Both the position numbers and the translations under genes were made by a program. A DNA stretch of 64,000 bases from Microbacterium foliorum (GTDB taxonomy: Bacteria; Actinomycetota; Actinomycetes; Actinomycetales; Microbacteriaceae). The stretch covers positions 2,790,001-2,854,000 of the forward strand of contig NZ_CP031425.1 of NCBI RefSeq assembly GCF_003367705.1, read 5' to 3'. The first letter of the stretch is position 1. Every line of letters starts with the position of its first letter. Of this stretch, positions 53,162 through 61,856 are shown piece by piece. The notes under the pieces are model-generated. The model was given only the letters and a program-made list of their open reading frames with translations. It did not search any database and was not told where the DNA came from.

Positions 53162-54160
53162 TCAGACCTCGAGCGTGGCCACGATCTTTCCCCGGCCGCC
53201 GCCGACGGCGAGATCGGCGAGAGCTGCCGGAAGCTCCTCGAACGGGTAGGTCTTCGAGACGACGGGCGTGATCACCCCGTCATCCACCAGCGACGCGATG
53301 CGAGCGAGCTGTCGGCCCTCGGCGCGCATGAACAGGAACTCGTAGTCGACCCCGAGGCGCTTCGCCTGGCGTCGGATACGTCGGCTCATCGCGGCGATCG
53401 CGAGTCGCACCACGGCGTTCAGACCCATGCGCTTCGCGAACGCGGGGTCGGGCGGGCCCGAGATGCCGATGGCCAGGCCACCCGGGCGCAGCACCCGCAG
53501 CGATCTCTCGAGGTTCTCACCGCCGAGGCTGTCGAGCACGAGGTCGTAGCCCGAGAGCACCTCCGCGAAGTCCTCCGCGCGGTAGTCGATCACGACATCG
53601 GCACCCAGTGCGCGGACGAAAGCGGCGTTCGCCGCACTCGCCGTGGTGGCGACGGTCGCTCCGAGGTGCTTCGCGAGCTGGATCGCGATCGAGCCGACGC
53701 CGCCCGCGCCCGCGTGGATGAGGACCTTCTGCCCTGGTTCGATCCGACCACGCTCGACCAGCGCCTGCCAGGCCGTGAGCGCCACGAGCGGCAGAGACGC
53801 GGCCTCGGCCGCCGTGATCCGCGTCGGGATGAGGGCGAGATCGGCCTCGGCGACCGCGGCGCGTTCGGCGAACGCGCCCATGCGCCCCTGATCCGGCCGG
53901 GCGAAGACCCGATCGCCGGGCCGGAAGGACTCCACGAGTCGCCCGACGCGGATCACGGTGCCGGCCACGTCGTTGCCGAGTACGACCGGCAGGGAGTACG
54001 GCAGTTTCTGCGCGAACTCGCCGATGCGGATCTTCTCGTCGAGCTGGTTGAGCCCGACGGCCTCGACCCTGATCAGGACGTCACGGTCGCCGACCTCGGG
54101 CTCGGGGATCTCCCTGAGCTCGATCGGCTGCCGATATCTCTCGAGGACGAATGCACGCAT
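53162..54160 (-). CDS. NADP-dependent quinone oxidoreductase-like protein (MDR family)
   Basis: 332 residues. N-terminal GroES-like domain (PVVLGNDVAGTVIRVGRLVE, GDRVFARPDQG), then the Rossmann motif HAGAGGVGS and YRAEDFAEVLSGYDLVLDSL. It has no zinc-ligand cysteines, so it belongs to the zinc-free quinone-oxidoreductase branch of the MDR superfamily. ATG at 54160 with an AAGGAGA site. It follows the SDR gene by 25 bp on the same strand; both are probably controlled by the divergent TetR gene. Confidence 0.88.
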   Translation of the reverse strand: MRAFVLERYRQPIELREIPEPEVGDRDVLIRVEAVGLNQLDEKIRIGEFAQKLPYSLPVVLGNDVAGTVIRVGRLVESFRPGDRVFARPDQGRMGAFAERAAVAEADLALIPTRITAAEAASLPLVALTAWQALVERGRIEPGQKVLIHAGAGGVGSIAIQLAKHLGATVATTASAANAAFVRALGADVVIDYRAEDFAEVLSGYDLVLDSLGGENLERSLRVLRPGGLAIGISGPPDPAFAKRMGLNAVVRLAIAAMSRRIRRQAKRLGVDYEFLFMRAEGRQLARIASLVDDGVITPVVSKTYPFEELPAALADLAVGGGRGKIVATLEV

Positions 54161-54185
54161 CACCGTTCTCCTTCGCGACTCGGGA

Positions 54186-54899
54186 TCAGACGGCCGACGG
54201 ACGAAGCTGCGGATAGACCGCATCGAGTGGCGCGCTCAGCCCGGCCTTGAGCTGCACCGAGATCTCATCGGCGAGCACCTCGTACTCGTCGCGTCCGGTC
54301 GCATCGAAGACCGCGCGCACGAGGTCTGCGGGGTCGGTCTTGGGGTCTGAGACGTTCTCGGCCATCGCGGTGTCGACGTATCCGACGTGCACACCGACGA
54401 CGTGGACGCCCGCCGGAGCGAGCTCGAGACGCAGAGAGTTGGTCGCCGACCACAGGGCGGCCTTGGTGGCGCTGTAGATGCCGCCGACCGCGAACCACGC
54501 GAGAGCCGAATGGATGTCGATGACCGTGGCACCCTCGCGACCCGACAGCAGCGGGGCGTATGCGCGCGCCAGGAACAGCGGCCCGAGGAAGTTCGTCTCG
54601 ACGTTGTGGCGGATCTCGTCGTCCGTGTGCGTGAGGATCCCCGCCGTCGGCACGGAGGCGCCGGCGTTGTTGATCAGCACCGTCACGTCGGATGCCACCG
54701 CCACGGCGTCGCGGATGGACTGCGCGTCGGTGACATCGAGCGTCAGCGGCACGACCCGCGCGTCAGCCCACTCGCGCGGGGTGCGGGCACTGGCGTAGAC
54801 CTTGGCCGCGCCGCGTTCGAGAGCCTGGTGCACGAACTGCGTGCCGATACCTCCGTTCGCACCGGTGACGAGGACGACAGCTCCCTGGAGTGAAGGCAT
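54186..54899 (-). CDS. Short-chain dehydrogenase/reductase
   Basis: 237 residues, classical SDR: TGANGGIG (12-19), LINNAGAS, catalytic Ser in DIHSALA and the pair Y-x3-K in YSATK. Probably NADP(H)-linked; substrate unknown. The ATG at 54899 starts MPSLQGAVVLVTGAN at the proper distance from the cofactor motif. First gene of a two-gene unit with the oxidoreductase, divergent from a TetR regulator. Confidence 0.9.
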   Translation of the reverse strand: MPSLQGAVVLVTGANGGIGTQFVHQALERGAAKVYASARTPREWADARVVPLTLDVTDAQSIRDAVAVASDVTVLINNAGASVPTAGILTHTDDEIRHNVETNFLGPLFLARAYAPLLSGREGATVIDIHSALAWFAVGGIYSATKAALWSATNSLRLELAPAGVHVVGVHVGYVDTAMAENVSDPKTDPADLVRAVFDATGRDEYEVLADEISVQLKAGLSAPLDAVYPQLRPSAV

Positions 54900-54974
54900 G
54901 GACCGCTCTTTCTTCTTTGCGACAATGAGGGGATGATCGCTGAGCACACGCACAAGCGACTCAACTCATAACCG

Positions 54975-54986
54975 ACTGTACTCAGT
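54975..54986. promoter_or_regulatory. Possible TetR operator in the divergent SDR/TetR gap
   Basis: ACTGTACTCAGT has complementary ACTG/CAGT ends. It lies 22 bp before the TetR start and 76 bp before the SDR start, in the only gap that could control both. The palindrome is short, so this is tentative. Confidence 0.35.
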
Positions 54987-55007
54987 TTCTATTCCGAGGG
55001 GATCAGA

Positions 55008-55610
55008 ATGTCGAGCCAGGCCACGCCTCTCGGACGCCGCGAGCGGAACAAGCAGCAGAAGCTCGAGAGGATCAGGGCGGCTGCGGCCGAACTCTTCACC
55101 GCCCACGGCATCGACGACGTCACGACCCAGCAGATCGCCGAGAAGGCGGATGTCGGCACCGGCACGCTCTTCCTCTACGCCAAGACGAAGGGCGAACTGC
55201 TGCTGCTCGTGCAGAACGTGCACTACGCCGCGGCCCTGGAGACCGGGCGCCAGGCGGCCGCACGGGCAGAGAGCACGCTGGACGCGACCATGGCTCTGCT
55301 CCGCCCGATCATCGAATGCAACCGCGTGCAGGTCGAGAACGGCCGCACCTACCTGCGCGAGATGGTGTTCGGCAATCCGGCCGACGCGCACCATGCCGAG
55401 GCGCTGCGGATCGTCGGAGAGACCGAGACGGCACTGACCGACATCCTGAAGCGCGATCCGCGGATCGACGACCAGCACGCCCCGACACTCGCGCGCATGG
55501 TCTCGGCCGCGATGTTCGTCACGATGGCGGCCGGCGTCAACGCCGAAGCGAGCATCGACGACATCACCGACGACGTCAGGACACAGGTCGAAGCGCTGCT
55601 CGATCGGTGA
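55008..55610 (+). CDS. TetR family regulator
   Basis: 200 residues. N-terminal HTH: AAAELFTAHGIDDVTTQQIA and KADVGTGTLFLYAKTKGELL. Helical ligand domain after residue 70. It is divergent from the SDR/oxidoreductase pair and probably represses it in answer to an electrophile or quinone-type substrate (inference). ATG at 55008. The 3' end, including the stop, is the first unit of a threefold tandem repeat. Confidence 0.9.
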   Translation: MSSQATPLGRRERNKQQKLERIRAAAAELFTAHGIDDVTTQQIAEKADVGTGTLFLYAKTKGELLLLVQNVHYAAALETGRQAAARAESTLDATMALLRPIIECNRVQVENGRTYLREMVFGNPADAHHAEALRIVGETETALTDILKRDPRIDDQHAPTLARMVSAAMFVTMAAGVNAEASIDDITDDVRTQVEALLDR

Positions 55611-55646
55611 AGCGCGCTCGATCGGTGAAGCGCTGCTCGATCGGTG
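55591..55646. repeat. Threefold 18-19-bp tandem repeat at the tetR 3' end
   Basis: AAGCGCTGCTCGATCGGTG at 55591-55609 and 55628-55646 are identical; the middle unit (55610-55627) lacks one base. The tetR stop lies at the end of unit 1, so the duplications are outside the gene. Confidence 0.85.
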
Positions 55647-55656
55647 AAGCCGGAGC

Positions 55657-57123
55657 TCAGCGCCGGATCGAGTCCTGGAACGGGTTCGGCTCGAGCGTGA
55701 AGTCCGTGGACGCGTCGGCCCAGGTGCCGCCGTCCACCGGTGCACGACCGCGGCGCACCGCGGCGATGGCTGCGGTGGCGGGCGCCCCGATCGCGAGAGC
55801 AGCAGCACCGCTGAACGTGCGGTCCTCCGAGCCGAGCACGCTCGCGCGGTGCCAGGCCTCGTGCATCCGTCCGCCGCGCGCCGCGGGCACCCGGCGCGCA
55901 GGCAGCGCCCCGGCTCGCCGCAGCGCCACCAGCTGCTCGACATGCGACCACCACGTCGACTCCGAAGACGGGTGGAAGTAGTTGTCACGCAGCCACTCGG
56001 GATGCGGGTGCCGGAACCGACCGGCGACGACCTCGTTGCGCCCGCCGAGCAGACCGCTGCCGACGAACACCGTGTTCAACAGACTCTTGCTCACCCCGAA
56101 CGAGTCCAGGGCGATGACGGGGACTCCGAGGGCGACGGCCTCGATCGCCGCGGTCGAGCTCACGGTCACGAGCCCCGCCGCCGTCGACAGCGCCTGGGCC
56201 ATCGACGAGTACGAGATCGCCAGGTTGGGGGGCAGCCGCGTCGGCAGCAGGTCGAGGTACGGGGCGCTCTCGAGGTGCGTCTCGGCCTCGCCCGGCCGCG
56301 AGCGCAGCTTGAGCACCACACGGCGGGTCGGATCGGCCTCGGCCGCGCGCACCAGAGTGGCCGCGATCTCGTCTCGCTGGTCGCGGTCGACGGGCACGAG
56401 GGCCTGCGCCGCGAACACGATGTCGGTCGCGGGCGGGCGCAGCGGGCGCGACGAAGCCTGCGGCATCGGTCGTTCGGCGACGAGGGTGCTCGCGCGGCGG
56501 TCGGAGTCGCCGGCGGCGGCGCGCACCCTGGCCGGGTCGCTCGCCGGCATCCGCGACCTCTCGCGCGCGAACGGCAGCGTGGCGAGGGCCGTCGGCACCT
56601 GCACCCCGATCCGGCGCCCCAGTTCGGCGAAGGCCCGCTCCTCCCGATGCGAGTGCACCACGAGGAGGTCGCTGTGACGGCGGTAGTCCAGCGCACCGAG
56701 TTGCGCGGGGATCGCCATACCGGGAAGGCCCGTGACGACGACCGGGCGACGGGTGAGCGCGTCGACGACCCTGCCCATGAGCCGTACGAACGGACCCCGA
56801 CCGGCGAGCAGGACGACGTCGGGGCGCTGCCCCTCGAGCCACCCTGCAGCCTGCGCGAACGCCACCCGGGTGACGTTCTCGGGCAGCATCCCTGTTCCGG
56901 CCAGCGCCGTGCGCTGCTGCGCGACGCTGGCCGTCAGGGGCGTCTGCACGAGCAGCAGATGGCGACGGATGCCGGGCACACCGCCGAGCAGCGACGCCGA
57001 CCACTTCACGAACGAGTCGGCGTCGGCGATCGCGACGACCCGCAGCGCGCCCGATCCGAGCGCACCCGATCCGCTCGCGCCCGATGCGCTCATGCCCGAT
57101 GCGCTCATGCCGGTTCCGCTCAT
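55657..57123 (-). CDS. DUF6716-type putative glycosyltransferase
   Basis: 488 residues. The N-terminus is a low-complexity Met-Ser-Ala-Ser-Gly repeat; then two Rossmann-like halves of a GT-B fold, with VVLLAGRGPFVRLMGRVVDA early and VTVSSTAAIEAVALGVPVIA late, the latter typical of UDP-GlcNAc epimerase/glycosyltransferase-type sugar-nucleotide sites. Last gene of the nonulosonate operon; it may add or modify sugars on the polymer. The ATG at 57123 overlaps the NeuB stop (ATGA), though two further ATGs follow in frame at 15-bp steps. Confidence 0.75.
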   Translation of the reverse strand: MSGTGMSASGMSASGASGSGALGSGALRVVAIADADSFVKWSASLLGGVPGIRRHLLLVQTPLTASVAQQRTALAGTGMLPENVTRVAFAQAAGWLEGQRPDVVLLAGRGPFVRLMGRVVDALTRRPVVVTGLPGMAIPAQLGALDYRRHSDLLVVHSHREERAFAELGRRIGVQVPTALATLPFARERSRMPASDPARVRAAAGDSDRRASTLVAERPMPQASSRPLRPPATDIVFAAQALVPVDRDQRDEIAATLVRAAEADPTRRVVLKLRSRPGEAETHLESAPYLDLLPTRLPPNLAISYSSMAQALSTAAGLVTVSSTAAIEAVALGVPVIALDSFGVSKSLLNTVFVGSGLLGGRNEVVAGRFRHPHPEWLRDNYFHPSSESTWWSHVEQLVALRRAGALPARRVPAARGGRMHEAWHRASVLGSEDRTFSGAAALAIGAPATAAIAAVRRGRAPVDGGTWADASTDFTLEPNPFQDSIRR

Positions 57124-57126
57124 GCC
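57052..57126 (-). repeat. Five 15-bp repeats around the start of the DUF6716 gene
   Basis: Units at 57052-57066, 57067-57081, 57082-57096, 57097-57111 and 57112-57126. The third and fourth are identical. They encode MSGTG, MSASG, MSASG, ASGSG and ALGSG, so copy-number change would alter the number of in-frame start codons. Confidence 0.85.
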
Positions 57127-57992
57127 GAGATGCGACGGAGCTTCGCCATCGGCGCGCGCTCGCTGTCGAACACCCGCTTCACGCCGTCGCCGAGGGCCGT
57201 CTCTATCACGCGGATGTCCCGCACGAGATGCTCCAGTCCCGTCGGCTCGAGCGAGGCGGCGTGGTCGGAGCCCCACATGGTGCGATCGAGGGTGATGTGC
57301 CGTTCGACCGCGACGGCGCCGATCGCCACGGCGGCGAGCGAGATCTGCAGACCGCGCTCGTGACCCGAGTACCCCACCGGGATCCCGGGGTAGCGGTCGC
57401 GCAGCGACGCGATCGCGCGGAGGTTGGCCTCCTCCGGCTCCAGCGGGTACGTCGAGGTGGCGTGCATCAGCACGACCCGGTCCGTGCCGAGCGTCGCGAG
57501 TGCGCGGTCGATCTGCTCGATCGTCGACATGCCCGTCGAGAGGATGATCGGCTTGCCCGTCTCGCGCAGCGCGACGAGCAGCTCGGTGTCGGTGAGGCTC
57601 GCGGAGGCCACCTTGTGGGCCACGACGTTCAGTTCTTCGAGGAAGTCGACGCTGGGCACATCCCAGGGGGAGGCGAACCAGTCGAGGCCGAGCATCGTGG
57701 CGTGATCGCCGATCGCGACGTACTCGTCACGTCCGAACTCGACGCGCCGGCGGTAGTCGAGGTAGCTCATGGTGCCCCACGGCGTCTCGCGCGGCACGTC
57801 GCGCATGTGCTCGGGGGTGGAGATCTCGGGTGTGCGCTTCTGGAACTTCACGGCGTCGGCACCGGCCTTCGCCGCGACATCGATCAGGCGCTTGGCGATG
57901 TCGACGTCGCCGTTGTGGTTCAGGCCGATCTCGGCGATCAGATAGGCGGGGTGGCCGCCGCCGATCACGCGTGAGCCGATGCTGACAGTCAT
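57120..57992 (-). CDS. NeuB-like nonulosonate (sialic acid-type) synthase, no SAF domain
   Basis: 290 residues. The NeuB TIM barrel is clear: YLIAEIGLNHNGDVDIAKRL, DAVKFQKRTPE, DWFASPWDVPSVDFLEEL, STGMSTIEQIDRAL and GYSGHERGLQISLAAVAIGA with ERHITLDRTMWGSDHAASLE. It condenses PEP with an N-acyl hexosamine to a nine-carbon acid. Typical NeuB proteins are about 350 residues and end in an SAF (antifreeze-like) domain, absent here. ATG at 57992 with a GGAGGAA site; stop overlaps the next gene (ATGA). Confidence 0.88.
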   Translation of the reverse strand: MTVSIGSRVIGGGHPAYLIAEIGLNHNGDVDIAKRLIDVAAKAGADAVKFQKRTPEISTPEHMRDVPRETPWGTMSYLDYRRRVEFGRDEYVAIGDHATMLGLDWFASPWDVPSVDFLEELNVVAHKVASASLTDTELLVALRETGKPIILSTGMSTIEQIDRALATLGTDRVVLMHATSTYPLEPEEANLRAIASLRDRYPGIPVGYSGHERGLQISLAAVAIGAVAVERHITLDRTMWGSDHAASLEPTGLEHLVRDIRVIETALGDGVKRVFDSERAPMAKLRRISA

Positions 57993-58076
57993 GGTTCCTC
58001 CGGTCGTCGAGATGCCGTCCTCCCTGAGTACGCTCCGGGGGTGAACGCCGCACGACCACGCGGTTACCGGCACGGG

Positions 58077-59375
58077 TCAGCCCGGCAACACCCGTTCGAT
58101 CAGCTCGCGGACGGCGCCGTGTCCTCCACGTCGACGGAGGACGACGCGGGCAGCCTCGAGCACCAGCGGATGCGCATTCGCCACGGCGATCGGCCACCCC
58201 ACGATGCGCAGCGCCGGAAGATCGTTCACGTCGTTGCCGAGGTAGGCGATCTCTGCGAGAGGGATGCCGGCGTCCGCCGCCCAGCCGCGCAGCGCCGACT
58301 CCTTGTCGTCGATCCCGTGCAGCACCGGAACGCGCAGCTTGTCGGCGCGCGCCCGCACCACCGGATTCACCTCCGTCGACAGGATGAGCATCGGGATCCC
58401 GGCCCGCCGCAGCAGCGAGACCCCCATGCCGTCCTCGCGACTCACCCGCACCCGCTCGACACCATCGGCGTCGACGCTCGCGGTGTCATCGGTGTGCACG
58501 CCGTCGAAATCGGTGACGACGGCCCTGACCGGTATCCGCTCCGGCGTCTCGTGCAGCGCGGCGAGCGCGCGCGCGATCCGCAGCTGCTGCTCGTCGTCGA
58601 TCTCGATCGCCGTCCACTCCGGCACCTCGGCGATGCGGATGCGGCCGAAGAAGCGGTGCCCGGCCGTGCGGAAGCCCTCGGCGCGGAACACGTAGAACGC
58701 GCCCGTCTCGAGGTAGTGCGGCTCGCGGTCCTGACGACGCGGTCGATGCGCGGCGTCGTGGTTGAGGGCGACCGCCGCATCGGCATCGACCGCCGCATCG
58801 GCATCGATCTCGCCTCCGCGCCCCCAGAGGAATCCGTACGTCTCGTGCGCGGCGAGCATGCTGTCGGCCCGCCCCTCGCCGACCTCGCGGACGGCTGCGG
58901 CGAGCGCGTCGGTCGGGATGAACGGCGATGTGGCCTGCAGGAAGGCCACGACGCCGATGCGCTCACCGGCGGACTCGAGCTGCTCGAGGGCGTGCAGGAT
59001 CGCGCTCTCCGACGAGGCGGTGTCGCCGGAGAGCGCGGCCGGGCGACGCACGACGCGCGCGCCGGCGGCACGGCTGACCGCGGCGATCTCGTCGTCGTCG
59101 GTCGAGACCACGACGAGATCGATGTCCTCGACCGCGAGGGCGCTGCGCACGGCGCGTTCGACCAACGGCATGCCGCCGACCCTCCTGAGGTTCTTGCGCG
59201 GAACCCCCTTCGACCCGCCCCGCGCCGGGATGATCGCGACGACCTTTCCCCGATCATCGGCATCCGCCGCCGCAGTCGTCGCATCCGCCGCCGCTTCGGT
59301 CGTATCCGTCATCGCGGTCCTCACCCTCTTCGCACTCATCGCGGTCCTCGCACTCCTCGTGGTCATTCCGGTCAC
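58077..59375 (-). CDS. CMP-nonulosonate synthetase fused to a KdsC-like HAD domain
   Basis: 432 residues. After an Ala/Asp-rich start (about 1-42) the cytidylyltransferase domain begins VVAIIPARGGSKGVPRKNLR (CTP-binding loop) with LQATSPFIPTDAL (near 145) and ETGAFYVFRAEGF. The C-terminal HAD domain (about 290-432) has VTDFDGVHTDD and the closing YLGNDVNDLPALRIVG. It would activate the nine-carbon acid with CTP and remove a phosphate. The same fusion is known in animal CMAS. The GTG at 59375 overlaps the polysialyltransferase-like stop; an 84-bp gap separates it from neuB. Confidence 0.87.
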   Translation of the reverse strand: MTGMTTRSARTAMSAKRVRTAMTDTTEAAADATTAAADADDRGKVVAIIPARGGSKGVPRKNLRRVGGMPLVERAVRSALAVEDIDLVVVSTDDDEIAAVSRAAGARVVRRPAALSGDTASSESAILHALEQLESAGERIGVVAFLQATSPFIPTDALAAAVREVGEGRADSMLAAHETYGFLWGRGGEIDADAAVDADAAVALNHDAAHRPRRQDREPHYLETGAFYVFRAEGFRTAGHRFFGRIRIAEVPEWTAIEIDDEQQLRIARALAALHETPERIPVRAVVTDFDGVHTDDTASVDADGVERVRVSREDGMGVSLLRRAGIPMLILSTEVNPVVRARADKLRVPVLHGIDDKESALRGWAADAGIPLAEIAYLGNDVNDLPALRIVGWPIAVANAHPLVLEAARVVLRRRGGHGAVRELIERVLPG

Positions 59376-60730
59376 CGTCCCCTGAGCACGCGCCAGGCCC
59401 GCCCGACGCGTCGGCCGGCACCCCGCACGGTGAGTCTGACCTGTTCGGCGCGCCCCACGCCTCCCCCTGGCCGCAGCATCCGCCGCAGCACCGTCTCGGA
59501 CGGGGCCCCGGGAAGACGCAGCTCCGCCAGCCGGTCCGCTGCGAAGTACCGCTCGCGATCCGCGGGGCGCATGCTCGTCAGCAGCGCCTCGGCACGGCCA
59601 CGCAGATGAGCGGCGACCACGGGCTGCATGGCATAGCCGACCGCGTCGACCAGCAGCTGCATCCGCTCGGGGTCGCGATAGGGCGAGTCCGTGCGCGTGA
59701 GCGCGTCGACGATCGTCGCGGGAATGCGATTGCTGTTCTCGTACGGGGTCAGCCGGGCGAGTACCTCGGCGGTGCCCACCGCGTCGATCTCCCGGCCGAA
59801 CACGGTGCGCACGGTCGGCAGCGCGGTCGAGAACCCGGCGACGACGACGTCGGCGTCGATGCGCTCGGCCAGTGTCTCCGCGGCGAGCGCACCACGGTAC
59901 TCGCGCAAGTGGATGCCGTGGGCTCGCGCCCGATCGCGCAGCGCATCGTTGCGGCGAGGCGGAGCTGCGGGGTGCGGTTTGAACACGATGTGGCGAGGGC
60001 TGTCCCGTGCCGCGCGGTCGATCATCAGGCGCTGCGCGGCGACCTCCTCGCGCTCGCTCAGCAGCCCCAGCGCCGAGAGGTACTGTCCGAGCACGAGCGC
60101 GGTCGATTCCCCGCCGAGGGCATCGACCAGCTCCGCCGTGTCGTCGACGGCCTCGGCCGTCTCCGCGAGAACCGCGTGCAGCAGTTCGGGGGCGACGGGC
60201 ACGGCCGCGGCCGAGGTGCCCCCGACGAGCGGCGTCACCCCGGGCACGACATCGGCGTACACGACGGCGCCGATGCGGGTGGTCACTGTGTGCGCGAGGC
60301 GGATGCGCATCGGCGAATACGTCATCAGCCCGTCGCCGACGATCGTCAGCCGGGCGTGCGGAAACAGCAGCATGAGGGTGAGCGCCGGCGCGACCTGCGG
60401 GCTCTGCACGAACACTTCGAGGTCATCCTCGTCGAGTCGCCACGCCCGCGTCAGCAGGCGGCGCAGCAGCGGCAGGTCGGCCGCATCAGGCTGCCATGCG
60501 CTCGGGTGCAGAGGGCCGAGCAGCGCGTCGAGATCCTCGACCCGATCGAAGCGGTCCCGCAGGGTGGCGAGGGCCGGGTCGGCGAGTATCCCCACCGACG
60601 TCTCCGGCACGCGCGACGAGACGAAGGGCACGAGGATGCGCTCGCCGTGCGCGCCGAGCAGTCCGCCGTCGAGCGCCGCCGCCACCGTGGCGAGGCCGTA
60701 CGCGCTGTGCAGGGCGAAGAGCTGCGTCAT
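59372..60730 (-). CDS. Polysialyltransferase-like glycosyltransferase
   Basis: 452 residues, GT-B type. TIVGDGLMTYSP (D-G motif), IVFKPHPAAPPRRNDAL (HP motif) and VVAGFSTALPTVRTVFG (S-T motif) occur in the order seen in bacterial poly/oligosialyltransferases that use CMP-sugar donors. It probably polymerises or adds the nonulosonate made by the next genes. ATG at 60730 overlaps the GT2 stop (ATGA), and its own stop overlaps the CMP-synthetase start (GTGA). No membrane segment; likely membrane-associated in the cytoplasm. Confidence 0.82.
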   Translation of the reverse strand: MTQLFALHSAYGLATVAAALDGGLLGAHGERILVPFVSSRVPETSVGILADPALATLRDRFDRVEDLDALLGPLHPSAWQPDAADLPLLRRLLTRAWRLDEDDLEVFVQSPQVAPALTLMLLFPHARLTIVGDGLMTYSPMRIRLAHTVTTRIGAVVYADVVPGVTPLVGGTSAAAVPVAPELLHAVLAETAEAVDDTAELVDALGGESTALVLGQYLSALGLLSEREEVAAQRLMIDRAARDSPRHIVFKPHPAAPPRRNDALRDRARAHGIHLREYRGALAAETLAERIDADVVVAGFSTALPTVRTVFGREIDAVGTAEVLARLTPYENSNRIPATIVDALTRTDSPYRDPERMQLLVDAVGYAMQPVVAAHLRGRAEALLTSMRPADRERYFAADRLAELRLPGAPSETVLRRMLRPGGGVGRAEQVRLTVRGAGRRVGRAWRVLRGR

Positions 60731-61707
60731 GCCGCCCTCCCGACTGCCCGCAGGTGGGGTGCGAGCACCCGCCGTCGCGGTCCGTCGAGGCGTGAGAGCA
60801 CGGCCGCGGCCTCGGTGTCCGGCAGCTTCGCGAGCAGCCCCCTGACCGCGGTGCGCATCTCGGCACGCAGCCCCGGCGTCATCCGGCGGGATCGCACGAG
60901 GTGTCGCGAACTCAGCGCCAGCACACTCCACACGGCCTTGGGCAGGAAGCGCTCGGCCTCGCGGTCGGCGGTCACGATCTCGATCACCTCCGCCATCGCT
61001 CGCACGAAGTCGAGCTGGCGACGATCGCGCACCTGGGTGAGCGAGGTCGACACCCCGCGGCGGTAGAGCAGGGCGGGGGCGTCGACCACGGCGAACGAGC
61101 GGGCCTGCAGGTGCAGGCGCCAGATCCACGGGCGGTCCTCGGCGGTGAAGAGTCCGGGGGTGAACCCGGCGAGACCGTCGTCGAGCACGCGCCGGTGCAG
61201 GATGCCCGCCCACGCGAACGGATAGTCCACCATGGTCGGCTGGTCATCGGGCAGGATCGCGTCCCGCGGTGAGACCACCCTCTCCCGCCACGGGTAGGGC
61301 GCCGTCGCCAGCGTGCGCACGCCGTCCCTGACGGTGACGTGATCGGTGCGCAGGACGTCGCAGTCCAGTTCGTGCAGACGGCGGGTCAGCACCGACAGTC
61401 GCTGCGGCTGCATCCAGTCGTCCCCGTCGAGGAAGCAGAAGGCGTCGCCCTCGACGTGCTCGAGTCCCTGATTGCGAGCGCTCGCGAGACCCCGGGGTCG
61501 CGCGTTCACGAGCACCGTCGCGTGCGGGAACCGTTCCGCATAGTGCCGCATCAGGATGCCGGTGTCGTCGCGAGAGCCGTCGTCGATGGCGACGAGCTTG
61601 AGCGCCCCCGGGTCGTCGAACTGACGGGTCAGGGTCTCGAGAGTCGTGCCGATGAAGGCGCCGGCATCTTTGGCGGGCAGGATGACGGTGACGAGCGGTG
61701 TGCGCAC
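60727..61707 (-). CDS. GT2 family glycosyltransferase
   Basis: 326 residues. The GT-A start is VTVILPAKDAGAFIGTTLET with KLVAIDDGSRDDT, followed by GLASARNQGLEHVEGDAFCF and the D-x-D motif FLDGDDWM. The C-terminal half is Arg/Leu-rich and helical. It probably transfers the first or a linking sugar for the nonulosonate polymer. GTG at 61707. First gene of the five-gene operon; promoter presumably in the 95-bp gap to the divergent... gene at 61857. Confidence 0.87.
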   Translation of the reverse strand: MRTPLVTVILPAKDAGAFIGTTLETLTRQFDDPGALKLVAIDDGSRDDTGILMRHYAERFPHATVLVNARPRGLASARNQGLEHVEGDAFCFLDGDDWMQPQRLSVLTRRLHELDCDVLRTDHVTVRDGVRTLATAPYPWRERVVSPRDAILPDDQPTMVDYPFAWAGILHRRVLDDGLAGFTPGLFTAEDRPWIWRLHLQARSFAVVDAPALLYRRGVSTSLTQVRDRRQLDFVRAMAEVIEIVTADREAERFLPKAVWSVLALSSRHLVRSRRMTPGLRAEMRTAVRGLLAKLPDTEAAAVLSRLDGPRRRVLAPHLRAVGRAA

Positions 61708-61856
61708 GGGACTCCCGGGTCGGCGATCCCGGCATGATCTCAGGCGTTCGTTGCCGGTCGGGGACGCGGGGGTGAACGCGCGGTGACGTCAGAGGCCGTC
61801 AGGTGCGTCGGGTGTCGGATTCGCCCCCTCGCCCGGCGATGCACGACGATGGGATC

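Noticed and set aside
61803..61856. Longer starts (GTG 61803, ATG 61839) for the hypothetical gene
   Set aside because: Neither has a ribosome site or suitably spaced -10 box, while ATG 61857 has the 6-nt spacing seen in other genes; not certain.
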